Shown here one piece after another: positions 1 to 14,831 of a stretch of DNA of 64,000 bases. Position numbers and translations under genes: made by a program. The first letter of the stretch is position 1, and every line of letters begins with the position of its first letter. The notes under the pieces were generated by a model that saw only the letters and a program-made list of their open reading frames with translations, was not told the DNA's origin and made no database searches. This DNA comes from Fratercula arctica (Eukaryota > Chordata > Aves > Charadriiformes > Alcidae): contig CANTUZ010000004.1 in assembly GCA_947846985.1 (NCBI GenBank), forward strand, positions 52,615,672 to 52,679,671, read 5' to 3'.

Positions 1-3000
1 GGGATTATATGACATGACTGTAGGAATGGAGTTGGTGATCAGATTCCCTTTTCCTGGTTCTGTTGCAATTTCAGTCCAAAAAGAACAACTTCAGAAGCAC
101 CGTAATCCATGTAACTTACTTAGGGTCTGCTTTAAGAATTGTTCAGACCCAGAAGAAAAATTTTTTTTTTAAAAAATGGTGGGAATCCATGACACCTTCT
201 CATTGTAAGCAAATATTTCTCCTCTTACTCCCTAGTTGTTGAACTTCATTTTGGGTGGTTGCAGAAGTGGTCTCCACAGAGCAACCAATCTCTGGGTTTC
301 CCATGTAGGTCCTCCTCTCTACTCCCAAGCTTTGCCTAGTTGGAAGAAAAGCAAAAGCTCCCCTGGCCTCCCAAGCAGCTGGAGGTCCAGTGGGAGAAGT
401 CCCTCTGCTACTGCAGGATACTGCATGTCTGGAGGTCCCCGAGGAATGGCCTCGTACGTGGGATTCACGCATGTTATTCACTGCATGTTGCATGCTCAGA
501 AAGAAATAATTGTGCAAAACCAGTCAGAAATGTGAGCCTTAAACCTCTGGAGTTGCTCAGATAGGAGGAGAGAGAACAAGTAGTGTGGTGAGGAAGGGAA
601 CAAGATTTCTATTTACATTTCTGGTTTGGGGCTGCTTAAAAGATTTTGAGGAGTTGTAAAATGCTAGAAGCAGCTGTAGTTGGTGGGCAGAGTGTGGGTG
701 ATGGGGTCAAGCTGCCAGACAGTTATCGCATGGCTATCAGGAGCACACAGTAAATAAGTACGTGCCAGTCTAGAAACAGTGGCATTTCCAGGGATAAAAA
801 ATGCAATGAGTATATTCTTATCAAACAGCTCCAGTAATAACCTTTCCTAGCCACCATTGTGCTCGTGATTTTATTTTTTTTCTTTCATGAATTTTTATGT
901 GACTTTCAATGTTTTGTCCTGTGGTTTGTAAAGGAAAATTGACAGCTATACAATTATGAAAGAGGGCAAAGCAGCTCCAAATTTCCATCTTTAAAGAGAC
1001 AAAGATATCTAGAAACTCCTCAAGACATGTTCCCGTGGGGATGTTATTTAAACACCCAATTATTTTATCCTCTCATCTCAAAATAGAACGTCTCCTATAC
1101 AGACTTAAAACATACCAGATCTTTCTATGATAACTCTTGATCGGGATTAACAAAAGTAGTGAAATGCTGTGTTAATCTAGATTCTTTCCTCTGCCCTTCA
1201 TAATAATATAGTTTGTCTTTTATTTTCATTAAATATTCTTTTTTTCCCTTCCGGCAGACAAAACAGTAACACATTCCCCAGACAAAGCGTGTAGGTGTGT
1301 TGCCAAGGACAACAGTTTCAGACATAAATTACTTTTGAACCGCAAACCCTTTTATTGCTCTTTATTGAAGGCCATCTGTATGTTGTTATGTTAATTTAAG
1401 GCTTTCAACTAACCCTTCTGAACATAGCAATTTGGTGTGTTAGCAAACGTCCATATTACAGCTCTTTTTCACGAGGTGGTGACATTAAGTTACAGACTGC
1501 AAACAGGTACGCCCTAGCGCAATTTAAGGTTTAAGACAAATTTTATAAAGTAGAGGGAAACATTCTTGAAAGAATAATTCCTAAAATGCAACTAAAAGGG
1601 AATTAAAACAACCCGATAAAAAAATCACAACTCATGATTCCACCTTATTGGTTAAATGTATACAAGAGAAAAAAAAGCACAGTGCATTACCCAAGATCAC
1701 CTACTTTCCAAATTACAATTTCATAGCAGTTGCCTAGACTCAATCTTTCATCACTATCAATTTGAGCATTGCTTTTTCCTGCTGAAGCTGGTGGAGGAGC
1801 TTTAATGAGCTTCATATTTGCTGAAATGTGGACTAACATGTTACCAAAAAAATTTGCCCGTCAATATGAAAATTTCAGTCAATTAGAAAGAAAAGTTTTC
1901 AAGGCAGAAAGTTCTTTTTGCTTCAGTATCAGCTTCGCTCCTTGACATTCACTGAGGGTAAAAATGATTCAGGTTCTCAGGGAAAGGGTGTAATTGATGG
2001 TGTTAAGAAATTGCACCAATTTATGCCAGCCAAAGACCTGGCTTTTGCTCTTTGATTTGCTTTTTTTAATAGTCCATAGGTGCATTCTGTGTCTGGCTGG
2101 ATCCGATTATAAACTTTCAGGTACATAAACCACTTGGCTTTTGCTCCCTCTGTGTTGCCAAAGACACTGTGGATGCTGAATCAACCATAAACATTATAAC
2201 ATCAGTGGGATAGTTGCAGAATGCTGCAGTGTTTTGAACTCTACCTTCTTAAAGAGGTCATTAAATCGTTTCAGTCTATAAGGACCTTCTGAGATGCTAT
2301 TTTTTGAGAAAAGAAGGTTAAATAGCTGATAACAATTCTATATATATAGAAATATTCAATATCCATAGAAGAATAGCCTCCAAAAGAAAACCTTAAAAGA
2401 TGGCAGCAGAGAGGAGATGGCAAAGAGCATAATTTTTGCATCTGCCACTAAGTTTGATGCTTATAAGAACTTCATGTAGCTGATTTGGAGCTTGGATGAC
2501 CCTGTTCTCTTAAAAATCTGTGAAAATTCAGACCAGAGATCCAAGCTGGTCTATCATCAGGTGATAACTCACACCAATAGAAGTGCAGTCCTCACTTGCT
2601 ATCTGGATCAGAGCAGCAGTCTGGATATATATATGCCATATATTGCTGATGGCAGCCCATTTCACAAAGAATCCAGTTCCCTGGAACTGGGAACTATGAC
2701 TAAACACAGCCCAGAGAAGCAGACCCTCTTTGAAAGTGACCCTGTCTATTTTTCTCTTGTATTTTCCATGATCCTGAGAAGCTATAGGGTTGATCTTCAG
2801 GTATCTCCCTTTGAGGTGAGACTTGAGCAGAAGCTGTTCTAAAGCACACCACTGGATTTCTAAAGTGGCACTTAGAGACAGATTGTTCTCAGCAAAGATC
2901 TTATAATTTTCTTCCCGTGTTGTTGTTTTCAAAACTAAGCAATGGAGTCAGGTAAAATACATCCTAAAAATATTCAAAATATTTCTAGAAGAACCATTGC

Positions 3001-5487
3001 ATCTCTGAAAGCAATAAATAACAGGATAAAGACTCCTTGCTTACCTTGCAGGACTTCTCCAGACCAGAGGCTGGAGAGTGTATATATGCCCCTGCTGATC
3101 TCTCTCTTTCCTGCAGGATTTGGACCTTGAGGCCCTAAAGTTTATACACCCCAAAAGCATTACAGGCAGTGCTCAGAAAGACCTGTGCTTTCCATCAATC
3201 TTCCTAAAGTTACCTGTTACTACAGGGCCAAGTGCTCTGCAATGTGAGGTACCGAGACTCCCAAAGCCTTCATTTTTCAGCTTGGGAACTAAAGCTCTGG
3301 TGGCTTAAGTGCCTGGCCAGCCATGAAGTCTGCTTTAACAAGAATTTGAACCCAACCATCTCAAGATCTCATTTAGGGCTCTGGTTACTGAGTTCTGTAT
3401 TGGTTCCTCTGTCTCTCCACTTTCTTAGAGCAAAACACAGGGAATCCCAATGCTCAGCTAGCTATTCCCCACCCTCCCACCAGGATACAGAGTACAACAC
3501 ATAATAAAAGTCAATAAAAGATAAGCCAAAGAAAAATACCTCATACTCAGTAGATAAGGGAAAATGACTGCAACAGAAAAGATGGAAAATAAGGAAAGGA
3601 GAAAATCACAACATAGCACCAAGACTTTTGCTACCAGAAATAAGAAAAGGTGATGGACAGGTAGGCTGTCGGCAGTGTGTGTGCATCCAAATGTCTGTGG
3701 AAGTCAGTTTATGTGTGAAAAGGTAATTGAGAGCATAAGGGAGAGAAATGGCAGTGTCCAAAAGGGTTGGAAAGATAAAAAACATGCATTGACATAGAGT
3801 TGAAAATTGCAGAGCATACCTCTGTTGGATAACATGATTGGTAGGGAAAGACTTCTGGAAAGATCATTTGGAAAGCACTCAGAAGGAATAAAAAATGCAG
3901 CAAAAGATAGGCAAAGTTACTTTGTGTTCTGGAGTATCTTGGGTAAAATCTTAGATGAAATACAATTACAGGAAAAGAGCCTTGTGTAACTTCATGTGGT
4001 TATTGTCTGGACAGATTATACCTTTCATACGCACATAGAGAAATCCTATGTTTCAAATTATTTTCAAATGAGCTGTTTCAAAAGGAATTTCAAAATACCA
4101 ACAAAGAAAAGTGTTAGAATTTAACTTGGCAGAGATGAAATCTGAGGGATTTGAGGGATTTCTCTAATTCCCACGATTGAAAAGGATCACCTGCTGAACC
4201 ATGCTTAGCGTCATTTGATAAAGCAGAACTCCCTAATAAATGGCTCTGCAAATTTAGCTGGGTAGACTTAGACTATTTAAATGAAGGAGATGAATCATTG
4301 ATGATGTACCGATAAGTAACAGAAGAAAGGAAACGTAGAGATGACTTTTAAGAAAAAAGCCATGGGGACATGGGGATCAGTCAGCCTGTCAGTCTCCCAA
4401 AGGAACCAAAAGAATATTCAGTAAAAATTAGACTGTACGATACAATAAATGGTCTGAAAGTGAAAGGGAGTATTTCTTCATCGGCAAGGTATAGAGCAGA
4501 GAAGCAATCACTTTTCCAGCTCTGATGCTGCAGTTCTTATGCTTCACTTGCCAGTTTTCTTTAGAAAACCGATCACATTCGAAAGCTAACACACGTCTTG
4601 CATGTTCACACCGTTTGTACTAGAACTATGGTTTTGGTTTTTTTTTTAATCTGTGAAAACCTGTATTATCTTTTGTCTTTCCAAGTCTTGTATCTGTGTA
4701 GTGCTCATCACAGTAGAATTTAAGCCCTCCTAACGTGAATTAGATCTGTGTCACATGAGCTTTTTAATCTTTCCAAGTAAAAAAAAAAAAAAAAAAATCA
4801 CTATGTTTTCTTAAATATTTTCATAAATATCTGATTCCCTTTTTCAGCCATTCACAGTTTTTGAAGAAAAACAAGAAGTTTAGGAATAATTGATTTTTTG
4901 GATCACTAACTAAACAAAATAGTTAAAATAAGAGAATCTTTTTTCCAGCAAAACAACTATAAATTCTTTGCTAGTCAACTAAAACATCTAATGGAGACTA
5001 AACCAAAATAATTTCATCTCATTTACTTGGGGCTTATTCTTTGTTTAATTTGCTTTAGGGAAATGTAGAAACAAATGTCATTTGGAAATGTATGGACTTA
5101 TTCAAAGTGTTCAGTTTAATTTTTTCCTGTGACTTCCCTCTGCCTAGTCAAGCAATGTCATTTTCCTCTTTTACAACGCACTGCAAATAACCCGAATTTT
5201 CCCCCGGGAAAGGAAGCAACCCACAGACTCCCACATAAGACTTTTCCCAGTTTCTCACCCTGGCCCAATGTCAGACTTCATCCCATGAGTCAGAAGTTCT
5301 TCAGAAACTGAATTGTTTGGCAGTTGCCTGGATAAAGACAGTAAAAACCAGTCAGGGCTTTAGAAGCAGATCCAATGATAACGGGAACAAAAATCCCTTC
5401 TTGATTCCTCTATCAGCAGAGTTGTGTTTGATATTCCCTGAAGCTGCTATTTAGCATTTTGGGGACTTCAAACTAGAGTCAAATCTA
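1..5487. other. Intergenic sequence, no gene recognised
   Basis: AT-rich sequence without recognisable exons. A poly(A) run of 19 lies at 4779-4797 and a short (TA)n at 2339-2348. Open frames of 116 (plus) and 134 (minus) codons overlap at 2492-2932 but resemble nothing I know and are of a length expected by chance. Confidence 0.6.
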
Positions 5488-5527
5488 AACCTTTTACATG
5501 GCACAGACTTTGTACATGTAAAAGGTT
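5488..5527. repeat. 13-bp perfect inverted repeat, 14-base loop
   Basis: Left arm AACCTTTTACATG at 5488-5500 and right arm CATGTAAAAGGTT at 5515-5527 are exact reverse complements. With a one-base bulge the pairing continues outward (CTAAACC against GGTTAG). It ends within a few bases of the left edge of a CR1 fragment. Confidence 0.9.
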
Positions 5528-5529
5528 AG

Positions 5530-5836
5530 CAGCTGGCCCTCGTTTTGGCCTGTTCAGGGACCTGCTTGGCAGAGTCTCATGGAGTACAGACATGGAAGGA
5601 AGATAGGTCCAAGAAATTTGGTTTGGGCTGCCATTCAAAGGGACCTCAATGGGCTGGAGAAACGGGTCAACAGGAATCTCAAGAAACTCAATAAAGAGAA
5701 ATAAAAAATCCTCTACCTGGGCAGAAATAACCCCATGCACCAATGCAGTGCACGGAGGCCCGCCAGCTGGAAAGCAGCTCTGCAGAAAAGGCTGGTGGGC
5801 ACCAAGTTGACCGTGAGCCAGCAATGCACCCTTGCC
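5530..5836 (+). mobile_element. CR1 LINE fragment (5' truncated, internally deleted)
   Basis: Chicken-repeat-1 retrotransposon remnant in plus orientation, from the reverse-transcriptase part of ORF2. Typical CR1 phrases are visible: GACCTGCTTGGCAGAGTCTC at 5559-5578, GGGCTGCCATTCAAAGGGAC near 5626-5645, ACCCCATGCACCAATGCAG near 5730, and GGAAAGCAGCTCTGCAGAAA at 5770-5789, followed by ACCAAGTTGACCGTGAGCCA. The first phrase runs almost directly into the second, although they are separated in a full element (comparison from memory), so an internal deletion is inferred. There is no long open frame: it is dead. The right edge, near GCACCCTTGCC, is approximate. Confidence 0.85.
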
Positions 5837-8800
5837 ATTCCAGCATCAGACATTCCATAATTTCGTTGTCCTTGACATGTCTTCATGTCCTTATGAAACA
5901 TTTTCATGTCAAATTTTACTCAATATCTTAGCCAAAATTTATCAAGTGCCACTCTTGCCACCTGGCTGAGGCAAGAACAGCCTAGTCGTCAGAAGGGACT
6001 TTCACCCACCCTCTTTCACCTGTTTTTAACTGGACCAGCCTCATGCAAATCTGTGATGCTTCCCCACTGGTCACTCTGTAATGCAGATCCTAAGCACCAT
6101 GAGCATACGAATCAGAACATTTGTAAGTACAATAAGCCTGGCAGAGAAGTTACAGTGCTGCGGACTGATCAAAAGATGTCTTTCATTGTGCAGCTGAGAA
6201 TACTGCAATTCAAGAGAAATTAAAGTCTTCAAAGTTGTGGCTGTGCAGCTTAACAGATGGGCTTCTTCAAAGATTCATTATTAGTCTAACAGAAACTATA
6301 AATACCAGAGTGTGAATTGAACAACCAAAACACACACCTGCTGGTTTAAATCCATCAGAAATGTGGTCAGCTCTCTGCAGCAAAAGCAGTGGAAAAAACC
6401 CTCCCTTCTGGCTAAAGAAAGCAGTATTAAGCACCTTGTCTTGATAGGTGAGACACAATGGTTGTTTTCACAATATAAATGATTAGAGCAAAGGGGATGT
6501 AATTCAATTTCATGACATTTTTAGAAAAAAACACCAATGCAAACACATTTTTATACAGAGGTTGTCATTCTGGGGAACAAGGAATCTTTAAGACCTGGGA
6601 TTATCCTGTGGAGGATAGATTTCGAGGAAGAGGAAAATTTCAGACTGTTGCCAGTACTGCTCATCATCCTCCCTTCCCTGCACAATTCACATCTCTGCTT
6701 TTGGTGCTCAGATTACTTTTAGGCCAAGACCCACTAGACAACAGCTGATAGTTTTAGGACTGAAAATGCAAAGCAGCAAAGGAAAATGTACGGAAATTAT
6801 GTAGCAATTAGGCACCCCTAGGTATACCGAGGGCAGCCAGATGCCAACTGAAAGGAAACCTGACCACCATAGGCTTCTTTGAAATCATGTCCTACGTTGG
6901 GCTCAGAAGAGCCCGTGCTGACAGCCATGCTGCTGTGGCTGCACAGCTGTCAATACCCTCACCACCTAAATTAGCACTAGCTGCAGCATTTGCATGCGTT
7001 GAAATCTCACCATCAGTTGTGGTGGCAATACAACACCACAAAATGGCAAAACCTACACTAAGAGGACAAAGAGTAAAAGCAGAGGAACAGCCATTGAGCA
7101 ACAGAGTATTTATATTAGACCTTCCCATGCATGGGTGCAGAGGCTTTTGAAAAAGAACAGACAATGTTGATGGATGGGACAGTAATTTCTACCAGACCAG
7201 ACTGCTCCCAAAGCAAGGGACGGTGATGTTAACTCCCTTCTGGACTCTGCAACTCCCCTGGACAATGATGTAAGGGTCTGTTCTTCATCCTGCCAGAGAG
7301 AGTCCATTGGCAGAGACGACTGCTGAATGAGAAAGACGGTTTTTAGAAATTACTTCATATCCCTTGCACAGTCATGAGTTATCTCCGCAGAAGTTGTGGC
7401 CCTTGTTGGTTGGTTTCCCCCTATATGGTTACATGCAGCAACAATCTCCATCTTGGGCAGCAAATACAGAGAGAACTCCTTTCACTTATGCTCAGCCCTC
7501 ACCCCACATGTCCATTTTCAACTGCTGCGCTGTATTGTTTCCCTTGGCAGAGTTCTTCTGTGCAGTGATTTGCTGCGTTTCACCTCTTGGGAGCTTGTTG
7601 GAGTTTATACTTAAATATTTTAGCTGATGTTCGGTTTGCTTCACTTTTTTCTCCTCACCACTTTTCTCCTGATCTTCTGCTGTTCTTCCTTTCCTTCCAA
7701 AGGCCTTGCTATACCATTGATTGTTAGCCTCAGTCTCCTTCGAAACCACAAGGGAGTTTGCCTAGAAAATTACAGCTTTCCTTGCCCAGCATGGGTCATG
7801 TCTCTTACTCCTAAAAAAAAATAAAAATCTGCAAAATGTAATTATTTTTCCTCCTTCTCAGAGACGTATTTTGTGCTAAGAGGCCCACCATCAGTGTCTT
7901 GTCTATACAGCACAGCATCTCCGAGAATCTCCTGGTGAGCTCTGGATCCCTTTGTGTTCACAGTGCACAGCGTGAGACCATCCCGGCTCTGCTCTACCTA
8001 CATTTTAGACCGCAGGAAACACAGCCAGTGGGTTACGAAGATGCAGTCACAGCTACCCCATGTGATTCAGGTCAGTTCCACAATTGGGGTCTGGAGGAAC
8101 CTGGGATCACGCAGATTTTCAGAGTTTGGGCACAGAGAAGTTTACCCACAGCAACAGAGGAGTCCTGCATGCAAACACGGCTCATGCTGTAACTCATCTG
8201 AAGATACCAGCTTAGTGCTGTGCTGGAGAGGTTCCCTCTTGCTAGGAGGCTAAATCCTCCTGGATAACTACAGGATTTCTGATCTGAGCTGTCTTGCATC
8301 CAGATGACTCAGCAGGCTTGCTCCTCAATGGCTGTGAAAGACCACACAGGCATCCTCTGCCACCTAGGACAAGCAGCCCTTTGGCTATGACTGTCCATCT
8401 GTATAATAGAAATAAATTGCCCTCTTACATTTTGGAGGTCTTATAAGCATTGGCACATTGAGTATTTTTATATACACAATTAGTATGGTAATATAAATAT
8501 GATTGATAAAAATAATATTTATTGCTACCGGTAAAATGTCATTAAAATGCTGTCAGGCCTCACTGAGCCGCAGGTGTTGAAAATTCAGAGCTTTATGTTT
8601 GATTTTACAGTTGGCCAAGAATTAGTTGTCTCTAAACCCTGCGATGTGGGAGTCCAGCCACGGTAGGAGTGCCGTGACTTCACCCTCCTGTCTCTAGCAC
8701 GACGGTTTTCTTTCGTGTTCATACAGGATACAACTCAAGTTATGCCGCTGTGCGGGTTTTTGCATGAAGTCTGGAGGAAAGCAGAGGCTGCCGTTTGACA

Positions 8801-11800
8801 GGGAAGAAAAGGGTAGTAAATTATTGGGTAAGATAAATTTCCAGCAAGGCACATCTCATTGTATTAATCTGGACTGATTGGAACTAGAGGTCACAAGTGC
8901 AGGGAGGCTGTTTGGTGCCTGAGGTATCATGTCGGGCTGGCTGCACTTTCCCTGTCATGTGAGAAAAAGGTGAGGAGAGGGAAAAAAATGTGTTCTGGTT
9001 TACGTATAGCTGGGCACTTTTCACAGGTACCCTCATCTATCTGGTTTCTACCACCTGGGGACGAGAGCTGCAGTGTCTAGCGCTATGCTGGATCACCCAG
9101 CCCAGTCCTCATCCCCATGATGCGTTATCTCTGGCCAATACCGTCATTCTGCTCCTTTACAGGGAGGAAGTTTCCAATAAATAAACATTAGTCAGACTTT
9201 TTTAGCTGGGGTTTTAATTAATTTTTGTTTGGAGCAGCTCTGTCACAGTTCCCTATGCTTATGCAGGGATTCCTTATTAAAGTTATCACAAGTGTGCGGG
9301 GAAAAAAAGAAAAGAAGCTTTGTGCAAACAGTGTAGGCAGAGAAATGAAATTGGCTATTTGAACTCAAAGCTGCTCATTCCCTTCAGAGGAAAAGAAACA
9401 AAAAAGGCACATGAAGAAAAAGCCCAGAAATTCCTGAAGAACACTGTATATGTATAGCCTCCACAGTCTCCTACAGCACGTGGTTGTATTTGGAAGATGA
9501 GCACATGTTGCTTTCACTGGAAAGGCAGCATGACACATGAATAAATTAGCAACCAGTTGAAGTTGAAAATTGCATTTATAGAAAAAGAAAGATCTATTCC
9601 TTTGCTCTGCATAAAGAGAGACCTATGAACCTGAAGAGATCTAGTCTTCTATCTAAACTGCTTGAGCTCTGGTAAGTCAGAGTGACCCATTTCAAGCAGT
9701 GTTACTCTAGCAGTGCACGATCGTAAGATACACTCTTTACATTTTCTTTGGCTATTGGATTTTCTACACAGTGCGTACAGCTTCTGGCAAACAATGTAGA
9801 CAGTTTCAATACATAATAAATGCTGCTTTTTTGCTATTGTCTTTTAGCTATTCTATTTAATACAACAGTTGTGATTTTTTTTAAGGCACTTCATGTATTC
9901 TGACAATAGCATTCGCAGAACAAGAAGGGGAAAAAAAAAATCTGCTTTCTTCAGGAAGATGTACGTATCAGCGGAGGCTCCTGTTAATTTTCACTGAGAA
10001 GTGGAGAGACAAGGTTTTTTGACAAGAAAAAGAGCCCTCAGTGTCTCTTGGAAATGTGAAAGCACATCCCAAGCATAACCAGTAATCTTTGGAGGTGACA
10101 CTCAGTCAGTAACGCTTGCCTGAACCCAGTGCACACAGTTTGTTGAACAGGGTAGAGGGGCCACTTTAATTTCAGTATACCTGGAGAACCTATAAAATCT
10201 CATCTAAAGTTCATCATTCCTCAGGCTCCATGTACTTCACAATATTCAACAATTGTGTATCCTATAAATCAGTAAGTCTTGATGTGATTTGAAAAGCCCT
10301 GGCTGGAGTCTTTAAGAGAGCTGGCTGTGTTTTTTTGGCTCTCATCCGTTTCCAGATGGTAACATGCCTTTAAAGACATCGCATACATTTCCACCCAAAA
10401 CATAAACAAATAAACAAAACCTGTGCTAAAAATGTTGTGACATTTACAAAATCAAGCACCAGAAGCTAAGAAATGTGAGAAGGTAGGGTCACCGTGCAGC
10501 CAATTCACAGAATATCCATAAACTAGAAAACTGGAATTAGAGTTTTAAACACTCTTTGCCCCACTTCTCTGAACTTCTTATGCATGAGTGACTAAATTTG
10601 TATGCAGGTTTCACAAGGACCAGCAATACCTCTGATCTCTATCCCTATTGGGCATATTTTTTTGCTGGGCCAACCCTAGCCTTTTCACAGCCACAGCACA
10701 ACAGCAGTTCTCAATCAACCTCAACAAAAAATACATCGGTGTCTTCTTCATCTTGTTTCTAGTGGACAATTACTGCAGAAGTTTCATCAGCAGCCCCATG
10801 ACACCGCATCCTCCATGAAGGCTTGCAAGCCCCTTCCCACCTCCCCAGCCTGAGAAGCCACCCCATTCTTTGGCGGACACCCAAGTCCACCTCTGCGCTC
10901 CTTTTGCCTGTAGTTTTGCTTCATTCGCACAAAGCCACCCCAGGCCAGCTCTAAGCATTAGACGCTCAAGGGACCTCTTTCCCAGTAAGCTGGTACCATC
11001 TCTTACCATCTCTCCCTGGGGCAGTTCTTTTCCAGTCTGATATTACTCATATATTAAAGGCTTATCCGTATTCTGCCCTCTCACAGCCATACTCAGAGCA
11101 GCCTCAGGGCAGGTCTGGACAGATTTGAATACACATATTTGTAGAAATGCTAATCTGCAGCATACAGATAAAAACTTTTCCTTCCTGGAATCCTTATACA
11201 GAAATCCCCTCACATGTTATACAGCTTAGCTTTTGTTTATGATGCTGAACACAAATTTCCATAATGGCATTGATATATCACTGTCTACAAGTCATTACCA
11301 TGACTGAGTTATTTATGTCCCTAAATATTTACGTATTCCATTTCAACCAGGAACTATTTATCAAACAAAGGCAATCACTGTGAAACAAAGTCAGCCTTTT
11401 GCTTGTGAAGAATGATTCAAATATAAGCACTCTCTTCCTTCTGACTACACATTAATCTTCTATGATATAAAAAGTCCGTCCCTTCTTCCAAGCCAGGAGC
11501 AGCAAAACTATTTCAGGCTGCATTTTTGAAGTACTCTGTAGAAAATTGTTCTTTTGAGAAATCCTGGTCAACATATTTAGTGCCATATGCCTATTTCATA
11601 GCATGATTGATCAGTATTAAATGTACATAACAGCAGCATGAGAAATATAGTATCAAAACGGCAGTAGTCATTCATTTGATAACAATCTTGCCTTCAAATG
11701 GCAGTATTAACTATTACTTTACATGCAAAAATCATCTTATTTCATTGGCCAAGTTGATTTTTTTCTTTTTAATAAAGGGATGAAAAGTACATCAAGAGCT

Positions 11801-14800
11801 TTGCAAAGGACTTGAGAATAAGACTGAATTCACTGGAGCAGGACCCAGCCTTTGTTTGGCTGAATAGAGTCTGCAATCATCCTGCAGATCCTAAGCTCAG
11901 CTGGACCCTCCAGGCTGATGTTGCTACTAATAATTTCAACATGGTTTGCTTGGATCATCACATCCAGGCTTTCCGCTATTTCACCTGTTGTATCTAAATC
12001 TCCTCTCTGCAGAAAGACTCCCAGAAAACAGAGACCTCCCAAGTCCAATCCTCTGTGCTAAGGTGAGATCATCCATACCTAAATCACCCCCCCCAAGCTT
12101 TTAACTAGCCAATTCTAAAAAATCTTAGAGAAGTCCCATCAACCACAGCAGTGATAACACACTCTCTCATTATTAACAACAGTGCTAACCTTTGCATTTA
12201 TAATAGGTGCTGTGGTTGTGCTGATAGAAGCTAAGCATTTAATATTTTAAAAATCGCTTAAAACTTAAATAAGGCATGTTATTTTATACTTATTTCAAAA
12301 AGCAATCCTGGCATTAATTTAGCAATTGCTGATATTTCAGCATATCTTTCTGGCAACTAAGTTTAATTCTTCAGCTACATCTATCTGCATCAGGCCTGCT
12401 CCTAAAACTAACACTTATCCCTTCATGAAAAGAATGCAAGGTACCTGTGTCTCTAATTAAAATCACAATAACTGAGAATATTAAACAGGCAAAACAGTCC
12501 TGCACTATACAGTTCATGGTCACATCAATCTCTGAGTTCTTCATCCACACAAAACACTCTTTTACTGATTTGCATATGAGCGACATATACATTTCTGGAT
12601 TTTATTGTCATCATCTGTTTACTGGCAACTGGGAAACATAAAAGAGCTAAATTCAATGAATAAATTATTTGCTGCCAACAGGCCACCAAGCACTCATTTT
12701 CTGTTAAAACTAGAATACTATTGGTTAGCTTCAAAGGAATTTTTTTTTGTCTACTTTTTTTTCTTTTGAATGGATGGAATTTCTAGAATAAAACATTTAA
12801 AGGAAAGAAACAAAAAAGAGGGCCACAGAAATAATTGTTCTGCAGTGTCTTGGGTGAAACAACATGTGTCAGCCTAAAAGTAGGGAAGTTCCTTTGCCAG
12901 GTCCTGACGCGGGCCAGCGACTCCTGCCTGCCACAGGCGCCTCGCTACAGACCCCTGCTAAATTGCACAACAGCACTAGCAAGGCACAGGTTCCCCCGTA
13001 CTGACATTTCGTGCGACAGAAAATTGAAAACAAGGTGGCCTTTGCTGTGAACATCTGACATCAGTCCCTGGAGAGCTTCAGAAGTACAAAGCAGCAGATA
13101 AAACGAAACCAAGAAGTCAATGGGCTTTGAAATCCTGGGAGCTGCTGCGGCTGCCACCTCCTAAAAGCAGGATGATGTGTGTTTGTGGTTGGAAGTCACG
13201 GCTTATGGAGCTGAAAGAAACACTACCTCTAATGATACATGAGCAGCAGCACAGCATTAGAGGCAGCATTTCTTCCATCTTTGTATAAGCCTGCCATGCT
13301 CTATAGACACAAGTCCCTAAGAAATAGATAGTACCTTCCACTGCCACAAGAAGATGGTGCAACAAGATGGTTTTTTGTCCAAGATGCCCTTAGAAAAGCG
13401 AGAACCCAGCAGGCAGCAGTGGATGAGCAGTGGGGCACGACTCAACACGAAATAACAGCTTTTCCAATGTCCAGCAGCAACACTGATGTCTCTACCAGAT
13501 TCAGAAAGCCACATCACCATCAAAACATCTTATGGTTTAGCTACTTAAGCTCAGCCATGCCAGTTAGTTTTTAAGGCACAGCCTTAAAACATCGTTATAG
13601 TCAAATAAGTTTTTAATTACAACCCAAATCTATTAACAGATCATTTAATTGCTCTTTATCTCCTGCAGTGTACAGGCAGCTGAGCAAATCCGAACCATTT
13701 CAGGGCTATTTTAGCCAGGCTGTCTTCTTACCTGCAGAAGTAGGTAAGGAAAAACTGCGTGACCTACCCACGCAGCTCAGCCTCGAGATAGTTACCTCCA
13801 GAAACCAGCAGCTAAGGACAGTTTTCCTTAAACTGTTCGCATTAGTTCTGTAAGAGGACTCCTGTCTTCATCCCAGATTAGCAGATAGATTGGGAACATC
13901 TGCAAATTTAGATTATAGGGACGCTGGTTGTTAACTTTTTTTCATAAACCTGGCTGGAAAAGGAAGATTTGGGAAGGTACCTGGGCAAGAGACCAGCAGA
14001 GGCAATCTGGAGCCCTGCCATGCAATGCAGACACGTGTTATGCCATCCTGATTAGCAACACACCAAACCAAAAGGTCTTGGTCAGACTCCTTCGTTCTGG
14101 GCAATTAACAGTTACTGCTAATGAAGAGCTGAGTTTTATAATAATACAGTACAGGTTCCGTTTCTCTTCTAGTAATGTGTGCTTAATGCAGTGATTCCTA
14201 CTTTGTTCTAAATATACTTTTCAGGAAATAAAACCCCTACATTCTTTCTCAACCTCACAAAGTAATTGTGTTTGTTCTGATAAAACAGCAAAGGACGAAG
14301 CAGGCTTTTCTGTAAACAATTTCTTTTTCTTTTATCAGTTCCACATTTTTCACAGGTTGCTTGTCGCAATATCAGAAAGGTACCACTTAAAAAAAAAAAA
14401 GAAAAAAGGAGCCTGGCTCATGTATTGGACTGCTGAGATAACACTGCAGAAATGGGTTCAGGGGAAAAAAAAAGGCAAGATAACGTACCAGAAGTTGAGC
14501 TTGCTGGGGTTGCAGCTTGTATTTTTTTGTGGTCCTAAAATACCTTACACTTTAGATACCTAATAATTAAAAAACACTTGCCACAAAGCCAACCAGACTC
14601 TAATATTGTCAAAAAAGAGCATGCTAGCGGTGCATCCCAGAAACTGCAAATATGGACTCTCTGATTTTCTCTTGCCCATTAATTCATCAACTGTTAAATA
14701 CCAAACTGTCAGGGTAGTTCTCTAAAGCATGCGAGTATATATGCGTAAATGAAATGCTTTTAACAATCCGTCAGAAATCTCCGAGCAGAAACGCTAATTT

Positions 14801-14820
14801 AGCCCCAGCTCAGCTCTTTT
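5837..14820. other. Intergenic sequence, no gene recognised
   Basis: Nine kilobases with only short chance-length open frames. No recognised repeat. It is purely low-complexity at a few spots: a C run at 12087-12094 and T/A runs near 9930 and 12741. Confidence 0.55.
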
Positions 14821-14831
14821 GCTCACATATT

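Noticed and set aside
2492..2932. Overlapping 116-codon (plus) and 134-codon (minus) open frames.
   Set aside because: No family resemblance, no splice context and no codon pattern; frames of this length are expected by chance in 64 kb read in six frames.
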